Shown: positions 22,597 through 33,854 of the stretch, piece by piece
Layout of the letters: each line of letters begins with the position of its first letter
Position numbering within the stretch: position 1 is the first letter of the stretch
Origin: Chrysoporthe austroafricana
Taxonomy: Eukaryota; Ascomycota; Sordariomycetes; Diaporthales; Cryphonectriaceae
Length of the DNA stretch: 64,000 bases
Assembly: GCA_001051155.2 (NCBI GenBank)
Contig: JYIP02000002.1
Coordinates: 2,239,583-2,303,582 of the forward strand
Reading direction: 5' to 3'
Notes under the pieces: generated by a model
Seen by the model: the letters and a program-made list of their open reading frames with translations, nothing else
Databases searched by the model: none
What the model was told of the DNA's origin: nothing
Position numbers and translations under genes: made by a program

Positions 22597-23960
22597 GGTT
22601 GTTGATGATGATGGTGGTGATATGTGGATGATGGTGGAGTTGGAGTTGTCGCCGCCGACCAGGCCGCCGGCGCTCCGTCAGGATGCGAGGCCGTCATCTC
22701 GACAGCTAGGACCCGCTCCGCTGCGCTCGAGGTGCCACCGCCGCCGCCAGCATGTGTCGTCGACGGGTCGACGTCTCGAGGGCCGGACACACACAACCAA
22801 CCAACAACCCACACTGCACATAATCCGGGGTCGGGAAGGGGGCAGTGCACACAACTATGACGAACGTCCTGCGCCCACCGGGGGGAGCACGCTACTAACC
22901 TGACTTCACACTCCTCCTGGCTCGATCTCTCACTCTCTCTCGGGCCGGCTCCTGAGGGCAGAGCCTCTTCCTCGGCGGTCTCGCTGGTGGTGGTGTGCCG
23001 CGACGGTGAGGCGCACGGCGCTGCTCCTGCCTGCTGCCTTCTCTGCTTACTGTGGGCTCGTCCGCGTCTGGCTCGGCCCGTCTTGTCTTGTCTTGTCTTA
23101 TCTCGTATCGTGTCGTCTCGTCTCGTCTCGTGTCGTCGCGCGGGGCGGGGTCTCGCAGCCCGTCGCAGCAGCTGGCGGGGGCCCGCGGCGCTGCGGCGTG
23201 CGTCCGCTTCGTGTCGTCGCCGACGCCCTGGCTGGCGTGCGAGGGAGGAAGGTCGATCAGGCTGGGTCGCAGCGTGCCGGCGACCGCAGTCAGGACGGGA
23301 CAGGCGGCTTCAACGCGCACAAACGAGGGGTTTCCCAACGGTCGCGGTCGAGCTGAGGGGTTGCGCGGGCGCTTAGCTGGGGCGAGAGGGAGGGGCAAGA
23401 GGACGACGGGTGGAGGGCTGAGACGAGGCAGAAACAGGACGAGGACGGAGGGGTCCGCGGCCGGTCTTGATGTACTGCGGGATGCGATGGGCAGAGCAGG
23501 CGCTGGACGTGGACGGCGTGCGATCTGGTGGTGCGCGGTCCTGTTCGTGTCTGTCGTAAGGCTGGCGAAACCACCCTGGCGACAGGACCTTGTAGAGCTG
23601 AGGCCACCGACGCGCGCATGTGGTGGAGCAGCCCAGCGGGTTTGACGCCCCAGGATGCCTAGGGCTACAGGGGCCCCAGGCGCGCTAGGCACCTAGGACC
23701 GAGGGACTCAGGGCCCCCCTCCTCCCCCCCACACCCCCAAAACCACCCCTCGGAGAAGAGCACTAACGCTCACCATCGCTATCGAGGGGACCAGGAAATT
23801 GGGAGGCTGCACTAGCTGCTTGGCGGGTGCTGGGCATCCGCACTGTATCTGACTCGCCGGAACCGCCCAGAACAGGGCCCAAAATACAGTGCGAAAGTCT
23901 CTCGCCCGACGCTCCGGCTGGGCACCCGGTATCCGAGGTCGAACGGTTCGTTCTTTTTTT
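21650..23960. other. Long repeat-rich region upstream of CRZ1
   Basis: About 2.3 kb separates the CRZ1 start from further spacer. It holds a GACA/GAGA tract (about 22295-22330), a TCTCG tract (about 22390-22412), a GCT repeat (about 22551-22595) and a TCTTG/TCTCG tract (about 23080-23140). The minus strand has an open frame from an ATG at 22697 to 21939 (252 codons) that starts MTASHPDGAPAAWS and includes polyglutamine. It could be an upstream ORF in a long CRZ1 leader or chance. I cannot link it to CRZ1 by splicing. Confidence 0.4.
22551..22595. repeat. GCT/CAG trinucleotide repeat
   Basis: An uninterrupted run of about fifteen GCT units on the plus strand (CAG on the minus strand) lies about 900 bp upstream of the CRZ1 start. 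It is separate from the interrupted CAG tract inside CRZ1 exon 1 (about 21292-21333). Confidence 0.9.
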
Positions 23961-24170
23961 TTTTTTTTCCTTTCTTTTCTTGCTCATTCTCTCTCATCAA
24001 CCTCAACACCCAATGGCTGTCTTGATCTTCGCTCTGGCCGATCTATAGTCAGCCCACCCCCCTCTGCCCCTCTGGTTCCCCTGTGGCGCGATCGACGAGA
24101 ACAGATCAGGTGAGGGAGCGCTAGGAGAGGAAGAGGGAAAGACGAAAAAGGAATAGGAAAAGGGAGTTTC

Positions 24171-24209
<39 letters not shown>

Positions 24210-24363
24210 CCCCCCCCCCCAAAAAAAAACCACCCCAAACAAACAAAAAAAACAAAAAAAAAACGAGAAAGGAAAAAGAACAAAACAAACCACTCAACAC
24301 CAGCCTTCGGCGATAACCCAAACCCAACACGCCTNTTTAAAAAAAAAAAAAAAAAAAAAAAAA
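24171..24363. repeat. Poly-A and poly-C runs around a single N
   Basis: About 36 A, then a C run, more A runs and a final run of about 26 A enclose an N at 24335. As at 13 kb, this looks like an assembly or consensus artefact in low-complexity sequence. Confidence 0.75.
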
Positions 24364-26792
24364 GTGAATGAAGCTGCTCTCGCTGCACCAGGTCAACCAT
24401 CCATCTAGCAAGTCCAACAACAACAACAATCCCATTCCTCGATATAGCTGCCATCAGCCCATCGTGAAGAACCCCCCCGGTCAGGACAAGCTTTCTGTCC
24501 TCGCCAAGTGCCGGGCTTTCTCGCGTCTGCGAGGCTCTTGACTCGGGGAATACGACCTCCGCCGACAGATGCTGAGACGGGGACCCACCACAGATGACGC
24601 CAGAAACCTCGCACGCCGAGTACTACTGCGCGATCGATAGTACCGCAGGCAGTTACGTAGTACTACGTACCAGCAGCACGAACAGCGCAGGGCCCGTCGA
24701 TAAATGAGCGAGGCTCCCAGAGCCTCTCTCACCTTTCCTATCGCGGCCCTCACCGACACTATGCCGTCCACTAGCGCTCGTGGGCAATACGATCAAATAC
24801 GATCAACCGCGACGTGACGGTAGCCGCAGCACCCAGCACCCCTTGGATGCGGACTAGCGCTGGGGGCTGAGCAGGAACATGCCATCATCCCGCGGCGCCA
24901 GCCCTACCGTACATGGGCACCATGGGCACGCAGCACGGCCTGCGATCTCTCCTGAGCGAGCGAGGCTGCCAAAGGCCCCAGCTCAGATCCGAATCAGCGC
25001 TCGCTGCCTCGGTCTCGGCGCCCCATCCGCCCTCTGGGCTTGCCCGCTACCGAGGCTCACGCCAAGGATAACCTTGCAGCTCGGTGGGACCGGTCGGGAC
25101 GGCCAAGGCAATTATATCGAGACTTACCGAAACGGCAGATCCTTCATGCTGGATGGATGGCATCAGCGCGGGCCATCGATATGCAGCAGCATCTTGGGGG
25201 GATTACCGATCCCGGAGAAGGACACCTGCAGGCCGCCAGAGGGCGAGCGCTGCTCTGCTACCTCGCGCGCCGCTCCCACCACGTGAAGAGCCTCGTCCAT
25301 GCCACGAGGAGCAGTCGCCGGCGGCGCCAGCGGGCCGCCGACAGGGACATGTCGCGTCCCTGCGGCGAACTACTGGCGTACTGGCGTACTGGTGTGCTAG
25401 GTGCTAGGTAGAGCACGGGAGCGCTTGTCGGACCCGTTGGCCACAGTACGACAATATAGTTCTTGCCATAGGTAGGTCTTGGGAAGATGCGCCCTAGGAA
25501 CGGGAACGGGGCATCCCCACAGGCTCCAGACGGGCAGGCCGCCTCCGTGACAGCCGAGTGGAAAGTTCGCATGGCGGATCCATCGTTCCCATCTGTTCGG
25601 TTGTTTCGAGGTCCAAGGGCGGGTGGATACTGTCCTACCATAGCACATGCTGGCTGGGTATACTACTGAGTAAGTATAGGGACTATTCTGAGCCGTCTTA
25701 GTTCTAACTCTAAACCTCGCTTCCGGGCGCTTGGACGACACCCCGTCGACAGCGCCGTCGATCCCCCCATGACGGCAGAATACTCGTTCATGCGGACGGG
25801 CTAATATCGTCCTTCCTCCTAGGGGAGACCTGCCAAGCAGTTCATGCTACAACCCGCGACGCGCGCGACTCACTAAGCCCAGAAAGCCCAGACTGACCAC
25901 CGCGGCTCAGGAGAGCCCCGAGTACGGTCCTCGGTCTCGCGAGGGCTCCACATGCATCTCAGCAGCCGGCAGGCCTTCTAAGGCTCCTGACCGCATCTTC
26001 GACGATCGCCAGCTCCCCGCGCCTCACTCCGGCTCTGGAGGATCTGCACGTCATCTCTGTCGATCCTAGCCGGGGCGACAAGCACTGCCTCCCTTCCCGT
26101 GTTTCTACTGCCTGCAATGTCTCACTTTGCTGCTCTGTGCCCGCTCCAACACCCCCAGCCCAGCCCGGCCAACGTCGAGGCCCCATCACGACGACCGCTG
26201 CGACTCGTTAGGCGCCCACCGCTGTCGAGGAGGAACGAGGCGTGCGGCTCTGCAGGGCCACGGGGCCACGAGGCCATGGGGTCCATGACGAAGGAAAAGA
26301 AGAAAAAAAAAACTCCGAGCCCGCCCAGGAACCAGGACGCAGCCAACCGCTCGTGCCGCTGCAGGTCAGACATGCAGGGCTGACCCGCACCCATTCTTTC
26401 TAGAAAATTTTCGAAGGATTCCCGCATGGGAAGGAATCGGCATGCCGCTGACTGTTTTACAGTGGTGGACGTGCCAGGTTGCGCGGCCTCCCCCGGTCCC
26501 CTCCGTGACATAGATCGACCATTGTTCATCGTCCATCGATGCTCTGGATATCCCTAGTCACGCTGACTGCAGGCTGACCTTCATGCACTCACGCGAGCAC
26601 GTCCTTCTCCGAGGGATGACAGCAAGCAGTCGAGGATTGACGAGACAGGTGCTGTCGTGAGGTTCACCCCTGCAAGCGACCCGATGCAGATGTGCGCGAT
26701 ACAGTACTATTCCGTTGCGATCTATCGTGGGTATCTGGGAGTAGCGAATTTCTATCTATGAATGAGCACGCCGGGAAACCTCCGTCTTTCCC
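24364..26792. other. Intergenic spacer, about 2.4 kb
   Basis: No gene is supported on either strand. The segment contains scattered TAC/GTA-rich words (around 24650-24670 and 25370-25410). Its right end is the probable 3' untranslated region of the alternative oxidase gene. Confidence 0.45.
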
Positions 26793-27239
26793 TCACAGCA
26801 CCTCCTCCCTCTCCCAGCCCCGGGGGTTCGTCATGGGCGACAGCCTGTGCCCGTCCCTGTACTGGCTGACGAACGGGTTGGGGTCCTCCTTCTGGTCGAG
26901 GTTGCCGAGCGTGTGGTTCACGCCGCGGTGGCCGGCCTCGTCCGCGCGGATGTACAGGATCAGGTCCTTCATGGTCCTGTGGCCCTCGGGCATCTTCCAG
27001 TACGAGACCGCGATGTCGGGGACCTCGAAGCCCGGGTCCGTCCACTTGGGCAGGTGGCCGCCGTCCAGCTCGTGGATCGCCCGCGTGTACGTGTGCACGG
27101 CCTCCTCCTCGAGGTAGCCAACGAAGCGGTGGCAGATCTTGGGGCTAATGAGGTAGGAGATGAACATGGCGTTCTGCGGCGCGTCAAGGCGGTTAGCGGA
27201 TTCCTGTCTCGGTGGTAGTGGGAAGGGGGGGAAGGGGGN

Positions 27240-27282
<43 letters not shown>

Positions 27283-28121
27283 GGGGGGGGGGGGGGGGAG
27301 GAGGGGAGGAGCTTACGAAGTACACGCCCTGCGCGCCCAGGATCAGGAACTTCATGAGCCAGCCGGGCTCGCACATCTTCATGAAGGTGAGCAGGTGCAT
27401 GCGCTCGTTATACGACTCCTCGAGCAGCGTCTCGATCCAGCCGTTGTCGCGCTTCAGCGCCCGCAGCGAGCGCAGGTGCCTCAGCATGCCGGCCACCATG
27501 CCCGGCACGCCGGCGATGGACTCGAGGAAGATGAAGCGGACGAGCTAGTAGGTCCCGCGCGCGGCGAGCCGTCAGCCTCCGCCTTCTCGTCTTTTTTTCT
27601 TTTTTTTTTTTTTGCCCGGGATGGGGATGGGGGACAGATCACACACTTACCCACTGCTGCTCCGTCAGGGGCCGGTCGGCGACCACCGCGGTTGTCGGCC
27701 GCTTCCTGTCCGTCTTCTGGTCCTTGGACATGCCGGTCGCCTTGTCCATGCACCACCTCGACGTGCGGATCAGGGCCCACGCGAGCCTGTCGCCCCACGT
27801 CACCGGCGGGCGGTGGCCCGGGGTGACGGCCAGCATCTCGGCCTCGGTGTAGCCATGATGGGGCCAGGCAGGCGGGGTGGTTCGGATGTTGGCCGTCTCT
27901 TTGGCCGGGAAGAAGTCGCGGAGGCGGTTAGCGGGAGTCGTAGAGAAGGACCGGCGGGCCGGCTCCGAGGGGGAGGTGCTCGGGGCGGTAGCGGCGAGCC
28001 GCAGGCCTACGAGCGAGGGGGAAGAGGAGGTCGAGGCCGAGAGCAGCGGTGCCACGGCCCTGCCGAGCTGGGCGGCTTGTCTTGGCGAGCAGAGCTTGTT
28101 GTTTACCCGTGTTGCGAACAT
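26793..28121 (-). CDS. AOX1: Mitochondrial alternative oxidase
   Basis: Three exons (28121-27651, 27544-27317, 27173-26793) join in phase 0 to give 359 residues. The enzyme is a di-iron ubiquinol oxidase of the inner mitochondrial membrane that bypasses complexes III and IV. The N-terminus is a Ser/Arg/Ala-rich targeting sequence ending near RRSFSTTPA. The four iron-ligand regions are present: the E of LESIAG, the ExxH in NERMH, the E in LEEEAVHTY, and ExxH in [11 protein letters not shown]. Membrane-associated helices lie at [20 protein letters not shown] and [18 protein letters not shown]. Intron 1 (106 nt) has a GTAAGT donor and TAG acceptor. Intron 2 (143 nt) has GTAAGC, a GCTAAC branch point and CAG, and contains the G-homopolymer with an N. 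A Gly lies between the third Glu and His of the last motif, where I recall Val in relatives. Confidence 0.95.
27229..27302. repeat. Poly-G run with an N inside AOX intron 2
   Basis: A nearly pure G tract of about 70 bases with one N at 27239 fills the middle of the intron. Its true length is doubtful. Splice sites on both sides are intact. Confidence 0.8.
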
Positions 28122-29873
28122 AGGTGACGATACAATGTCAGGTTCAGGGTCAGAGTATGGTGTGTAGCTTTCTGGTCGTGGTCGTAATGGTAGGCAACCT
28201 TATCCATAGAGAGCAACCAGATACATACAGCAACAGAGCCTTGTCGCCCCAGGACAGAGGCTATTATGTACTCTTGGGCCCCGGGTGAGACCCAGCCTCG
28301 CCCTTGAGGCTCATGTCGCCGGGCAGCTAGGCCACGGGCCTAGTGCAGCAGGTCCAGTCATCATCAAAGGGGATGCGGGTGCGCCCGGAGCAACTGGGAC
28401 ACAGATGCTGACGGCGACCTGGCCCGCGCACTGGCAACGCAAGAAACGCCCGCCGTCGTCACGAATACAACCCGGCTCCTCCAGCGCAGAAAACGACCCC
28501 TCCGCAGACCGACTGTCAGCACGAGCCACCTGTCGCCTCAAGAGAAGCCCGGCGGGCGACTACCAGTGAGTGCTGTGCCATAGCACCAGATCTAGTATGT
28601 ACCATAGTAGCGCTGGTGCGGGATGGGCGAGGGAGGGCGTGCCTGGAACTTCCGCCTCAGGCAGGCCCTGCGAGGACCGGACAGCCTCGACACGACAGGG
28701 CGCCAGGCAGGTCGGCGACCCAATTTTACGAAGACGGCAATATCGGCATGGGACTCGACCAAAAACTCTGCGAGGTCAGCTGTACGAGCATTTTGTAAGC
28801 CTGCGCAGGAGATTCGCTGGGCCCAAAACGGGCGCACGCTCGGGAGGGCTCGGGTGGTGCCGAACCCGGCGCATTTTCGAGGCGGCCGCTGGCCAATCGT
28901 GTTACACTGATTATTGTCGCGGTGGAGAACGCCCCAGCAGCCTTGGGCTGGCTCTGAGCCCCGAGCGTTCATCTTCATGCAAAACAAAACAAGAAAAAAA
29001 AAAAAAAAAAATTGCTCATGGAATCCCGACGCCCCGTGCTCGCCCCATCTCGGTGACCAGAGAGGCGCTGGGGATCGGCGTCTTCTCTCTACAGCCTGCG
29101 GGTTCATGCGATCGGTGCCCGAACGAAGATGCGGTAAGTATTACCTGAGATCCCAGAGCGCCATATGCTGCACGACGACGCCATGCGTAAGCAACACACG
29201 CACGCACGACAGCGCCGCTCCTGGTGGGAGGTACGGCGCTGTATAGGGTTGTGGAATCTCTATAATTATCCAGCGTCAGCATCGATCTGCTCGAGGACGT
29301 CATGGCACGAGGTTGTTTCACGTATCCGACGTCAACAGGGTGAGCGTTGCCCTGGCGTGCTGTCAGGTGCAGGCAAGCCTCCCTTGCAGCATTAAGAATT
29401 TATGCTTTGTTTATGCTTTCAACTGAACATCGAGTGGGTACATCCTAACCCTAGCTCACGTCGTATATGATATCGAAATCCCAAAGAAATGCCTCGAAGC
29501 TGTCAGGAGAAAAGATGTGAGGTTCTCCTGGAACGGGCCTATCTAACTTAATATGCAAACTGGCTAAAAATAGAATTCTTATGCTCTCTATATAGATTAC
29601 TTACTAAAGCCTTGTATATTTTGAAAGCATTGCCGGGATTTCAGTATCAATTAGAACACCATATTTAACTCAACTGGCCTTGCATTATCCGAATTGAGAC
29701 TGCTCTAATGCTGTCCGTCACTTATCCAATATATGTTTAGAATAAACACTTCCCTCTTAATAACTTAAGGCCTCTTCATTTGCAAGGTCATTGTAGACAT
29801 TTCAGCATAATGCTTCCGATTGTGGAATGTGGGCTTCCGCCCCTCGCGATCTGGTCCCTCGACGCATCATCAA
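28122..29873. other. AOX upstream region and AT-rich spacer
   Basis: The first several hundred bases should hold the AOX promoter. I looked for the CGG-N7-CGG induction motif described for Neurospora aod-1 in the nearest 450 bp and did not find it. From about 29395 to 29820 the sequence turns clearly AT-rich with no open frame of interest. Confidence 0.45.
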
Positions 29874-30290
29874 TCACACCGTCCTCTTCCCCCTCAGCCC
29901 CAGCGGGTTCGCCGGCGTCGACATCCTCTTCCCCCGCGCCCCGCTGGCGTCCTTGACGCTATTCCCAAAGTCACCCACCTGGCCGCCCGCCGCCCGCCCG
30001 CCGTCGTCCACGTACCGGCCCAGGGCGCCGACCTGCCGCCCGGCCGCGCCCGCGCAGCTCTCGACGCGCCGCCCCACGGCCTGCGCGTACGTGTTGGTCG
30101 ACCGGCTCGCCGCCTGGCCCGAGCCGCTGATGCTCCGGCCGAGGCCGTCGGCGCGCGCGCCCGCCGCCCGCGCCGCGTCCTGCACCGCCTTGCCGTTCGA
30201 GCTGACGAAGTTGCCCGCCGCGTCGCCCGCCAGGCCGACGCCCTCGCGGATCCGTCGCTGGACGTAGGGGATGAGGCCTTCGTCCGGCAT
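29874..30290 (-). CDS. Small alanine/glycine-rich amphipathic protein, LEA-like
   Basis: The single exon encodes 138 residues starting MPDEGLIPYVQRRIREG. The body is a series of Ala/Gly/Arg/Asp-rich helical segments of about 11-20 residues (AGDAAGNFVSS, AVQDAARAAGARADGLG, AYAQ-like AQAVGRRVES, RQVGALGRYVDDGG). A hydrophobic residue recurs every three to four positions. The tail is basic (RGKRMS, LRGKRTV). There is no signal peptide or membrane span. The pattern resembles LEA-type stress or desiccation proteins and lipid-droplet-style amphipathic repeats. I do not recognise a named family. High GC and a continuous frame support coding. Confidence 0.6.
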   Translation of the reverse strand: MPDEGLIPYVQRRIREGVGLAGDAAGNFVSSNGKAVQDAARAAGARADGLGRSISGSGQAASRSTNTYAQAVGRRVESCAGAAGRQVGALGRYVDDGGRAAGGQVGDFGNSVKDASGARGKRMSTPANPLGLRGKRTV

Positions 30291-31376
30291 CGAGGGTGGT
30301 GTTCTTTTCTAGGTTTGAGAAGATGTAAGATTCGGCTTTTTTTTTTTTGGTTGTTGTAGATGACGGGTCTCTATATTTGGGACTATCGTCCGAACAGAGG
30401 TTGTTGCAGGGCTGCCATCGGGTAATGCAGATAAGCCTGGAGGTGAGGTTGTCAAGGCTGTGGCGAAAAAGCAGGGTTTGAGGTATTATGACGTCCACCC
30501 TCCCGCTCGTCATCTCGTCGATTGGATCGGAAACACACCATGTCACCCTACATCTGAGACTCAAATCGTCTGATACAGTGACATATAGTGGCTGAGCGAG
30601 GGGCAGAAAAAGTAAGACGGCGTTTTGGCACCGACAGTAGTCTCTGCCTACTTGTATCATAGACAGCTGTGATTGAGTAGTGCACTGCTGGGTGAGACTG
30701 CGCCACCCTCACAAGCCATTGGCACCACTATCGCCACCGCTTGGCCCATCTCAAAATGAGACGAATCGGATTACATAGCACTAAATGTCCTGGAGGTTGT
30801 TGGTTTCTCGATCCTAGAAGTGGACAAAAACATAATTGAGCAACACAAGACCATCGGCAAGACAGTTTGTGAAAAGCGAGAAGAGTGCTTTTACAACACG
30901 CAAGCTTATCATTCTTATTCTTTCTCGTAGGAAACGGCTAATCGAGTCTGCTGAACAAGCCCACTTCATCATTCACATGTCCCCCGTACTCATGTTGCCA
31001 GACACCCTGATACTGCGCCCGCCGGTCTTCATTGTGATAATGCGAGAGCCTCCACAGCCTGAACAAGTAATAACCATTTCCTTGCCAGGGACTGTACTCG
31101 TACACCGATGATAGATACAAGTACATAGAGCTCAGTGCCCTCGGTGCCACGCCGGCGTGACAAGATCTAGTCGTCGTCGCGGTGAGCAGCGACCGATACA
31201 GCGAGGCGGACCCGCGCATACCATTATCGCTATAAAGATGTCATAGTTAAGTATTGGGAGTAGAAGCCAGAATCTGACTGCTCCTTCGGGCACTGGTTAG
31301 CTGTGATGTCCTAACTAAGATGGGTCATGACCGAGCGACCTGCGAACCTTAGCGGTGGTCTGTGGAACCTCGTGTC
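30291..31376. other. Intergenic spacer
   Basis: A T-run at 30338-30348 and several short frames are present. None is convincing. A minus-strand frame at 30938-31219 is considered and rejected separately. Confidence 0.4.
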
Positions 31377-33350
31377 CTACACCACATCATCCTTCAACAC
31401 CATGTCCGCACAGCAGCTAAAAAGCCGGTAGAGAAGAGCAGAGGCGATGGCGGCGCTGAAGCAGAAGATGTACATGAACACGGCCCAGTCCAGGTCGAGC
31501 TTCGTCGGCTGGAAGGGGAAGCTGTTGAGTTGCTGGGCGTCCATCATGGGCCAGGCTGACGTCGCGCGCTCGTCGAAGGATGCGATAATTATTAATATTG
31601 TTTGACAAAGGGAAGGGCGGTGATACCAGCAGGCTGCCCAGCAGCGAGGCGTCGAATATAAGGGGGCGTGCGGGCTTCGTCGTGTATACCGCGCGCAGGA
31701 CAAAACGAAAAGTGGACTGACCGGCCGACAGGCGAGGAAACAAGAGCGGCTCGCTTGACCAATTTCACAGAACATTGCGGGGGAGAATGACAGGTGCCAC
31801 GCGATGAACGGGAGAAGCGAGGACATTGGGCTGCGTGTGACTTTGGACCAGACGGCGATCATGCCGTGGATGTCACACTAGGCGGGATGGTGGGCAAACC
31901 TGAGCACGATCTCGCAAGTTTGACGGCTGGACTAGTGTAAGGGGATGCGGAGGAATACTTGGATCAAGATTTGGGGACTACCGCAGCCTGCCCTCAGGAT
32001 CTGCCCGTGGGCCATCTGGCTGCAGGACATGATTGTCTGAAAATACAACGCCGAGCCAGATGCCATGCAGCTCACGGTCCCAAGTGCTCTCCGTGCCAAG
32101 CGCTGCCTATCTTTTCCTTCCTTAATCCAAGCCATGCCGCTAGGTTGACGCACGACGTCTCAAGCTAGTCACCTGAGGCTCGATCCTTACCGGCCCTGTT
32201 ATCTCATCGAGGTTGGCCCGTCTGCGTAGAACGCATTTGATACTGGGCCCGCGCAAGTTCATAGCTGTAGTCGAACTGGGAAAATTCATCGCCACCTGAA
32301 TCCGCGGATGCGTAGAATGAAACAGTCGTCTCGACGATGATCGAGTCATACATGTCTTTGCTGCCTCGGGACTGGTCGCTGCAGTCCTCATAGATCTCCT
32401 CAATCTGCGGTGCATATTTCTTTTCGATCTCCTTGCGCCTTGCCGTCCCCCTTGTCACCGTTCGGACGAATCCACCATGCACGACGAGGATGTGGGTCTT
32501 TTGGACATGCCCGAATGCTGGCATATCGTTTTGTTCATTGATGATCTCCATAGCTCTGCCGTCGTCTGCTGGCCATCTGTAACGTCCCTGACGCCAACTC
32601 AATCACAGCGACGGGCCGTAACCTGCACATGCCGAAGACAAGCGCCTGATTCACCTTCAGACTCGTATGCTCCCACGCGAGGTAAGAGTTTCAAGTCGTT
32701 GAAGGTCTCGGGGCCTAGATAAGGATTTCGCATATTGATGAGGTCGTCAGTCCGTTCAGCAAAACGCCACGCGAGACTGGCCTTGGCTGGATCCGGATGT
32801 GGGAGCCAGAGATCGCCCACCTCGGCTTCGACGGAAGGGCCTATGATATCCAAAGGCTTCGAGCCTTGGGCGAACCATCCCTCTCGATGGGCCCAAAATG
32901 AATATGGGCTTAATTTGAGCGTCAAGAAGAGCACCATTTCCATGAGCGGTCTTGATATACCTTCCTTAATATCGAGTGTCACGGCACCACTGTCCCGGAA
33001 GTTGATGCCTGCTGTGTCGGCGTCGAACAAATAAAGCACGTATTCTTCCGGCTCTGCGTCTCGGGTTTATTTTACAATGCCCTTCATATGAGCGCGGCCG
33101 GTGTCACGACATGACTAGCGCTGCAACATGCAGGCGGGTGGCTTGCCGTGGCACCTGCAGTGCGCAACTCTAGGGATGTACAGCCAGCCCATAGGCAGTC
33201 AGATCATGGACGGCGTGTCTGTGTGGTCTCCATATGGTTTCATACATGGCTCCATCGTGACCATCTCCTCAGCACCGCCTCACTCTCAATGCTGGTGATC
33301 AGAGCGGAGAGGTCTGTCTTTGACAGGCGTGCCGAGAACGGCCATGATCG
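31377..33350 (-). CDS. Unresolved multi-exon membrane-protein locus
   Basis: Several exon-like frames on the minus strand read as one or two genes. A 5' segment near 33230-33345 encodes DLSALITSIESEAVLRRW. It is followed by a possible GTATGA donor. The main block (about 33046-32690) begins EEYVLYLFDADTAGINF and continues with GISRPLMEMVLFLTLKLSPY. A GTGAAT donor near 32660 can join in phase to DDGRAMEIINEQNDM, and that frame stops at 32204. Further 3' there is a hydrophobic exon (MSSLLPFIAWHLSFSPAMF) and a final exon (31377 to about 31570) whose membrane span WAVFMYIFCFSAAIASALLY lies near the C-terminus. No family is recognised. Neither the first exon nor the join across 32204-31870 is established. 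Confidence 0.4.
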
Positions 33351-33854
33351 AGCCTAGAGAGAAAAGCTGTTAAGTGGCGGCATACCAGAGAAATAACAGC
33401 CAGCTAGCAGCAGTAGGATAGAGATTACTGGCGACGGATGAAGCACTGTAGAGAAGCATGGTCGTCGAAGGAGGACGCGTGGGTGCATAAGGCATCCTGG
33501 CAGCGACGAAGAATTTGTGGCTGGTGTGAAGGGAGGCTAAGGCTGGGCTGGGCGGCCTGTGGCTTTTGGTACCCACTAATTTGACCCCTCCATCGCCTGG
33601 GCACAGCCAGTCCCGCAGGCCCCGCCCTGGGCCTTCCTTGGTCCTTGGAGGGGGAACCGCAGCGGGCGCACTTGGCCTGGGCACTTGATCCCCGCGCCTA
33701 AAACGGAGCGTGGTCTTTTTTTCCTGTCTGTGCCCAACTTTCTGTACAGCCGCCCAACTCTTGACATTGTTCTCTCCCGCCTCACCTCACCTCACGAAGG
33801 TTTATTCCACCGACCACCGAGGCCCTCTCAGTCGTATCGAATATAACCACCATC
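33351..33854. other. Promoter region of the eIF3j gene
   Basis: The spacer ends in a CT-rich leader with a CCTCA direct repeat at about 33780-33796, 60 bp before the eIF3j start. No other gene is supported. Confidence 0.4.

Noticed and set aside
28122..28570. AOX promoter induction motif CGG-N7-CGG
   Set aside because: I checked both orientations in the nearest 450 bp and found no pair with the right spacing. It may lie further upstream or be absent.
30938..31219. 93-codon minus-strand frame rich in Tyr/His/Arg
   Set aside because: It has no recognisable motif and no partner exons. I could not separate it from chance.
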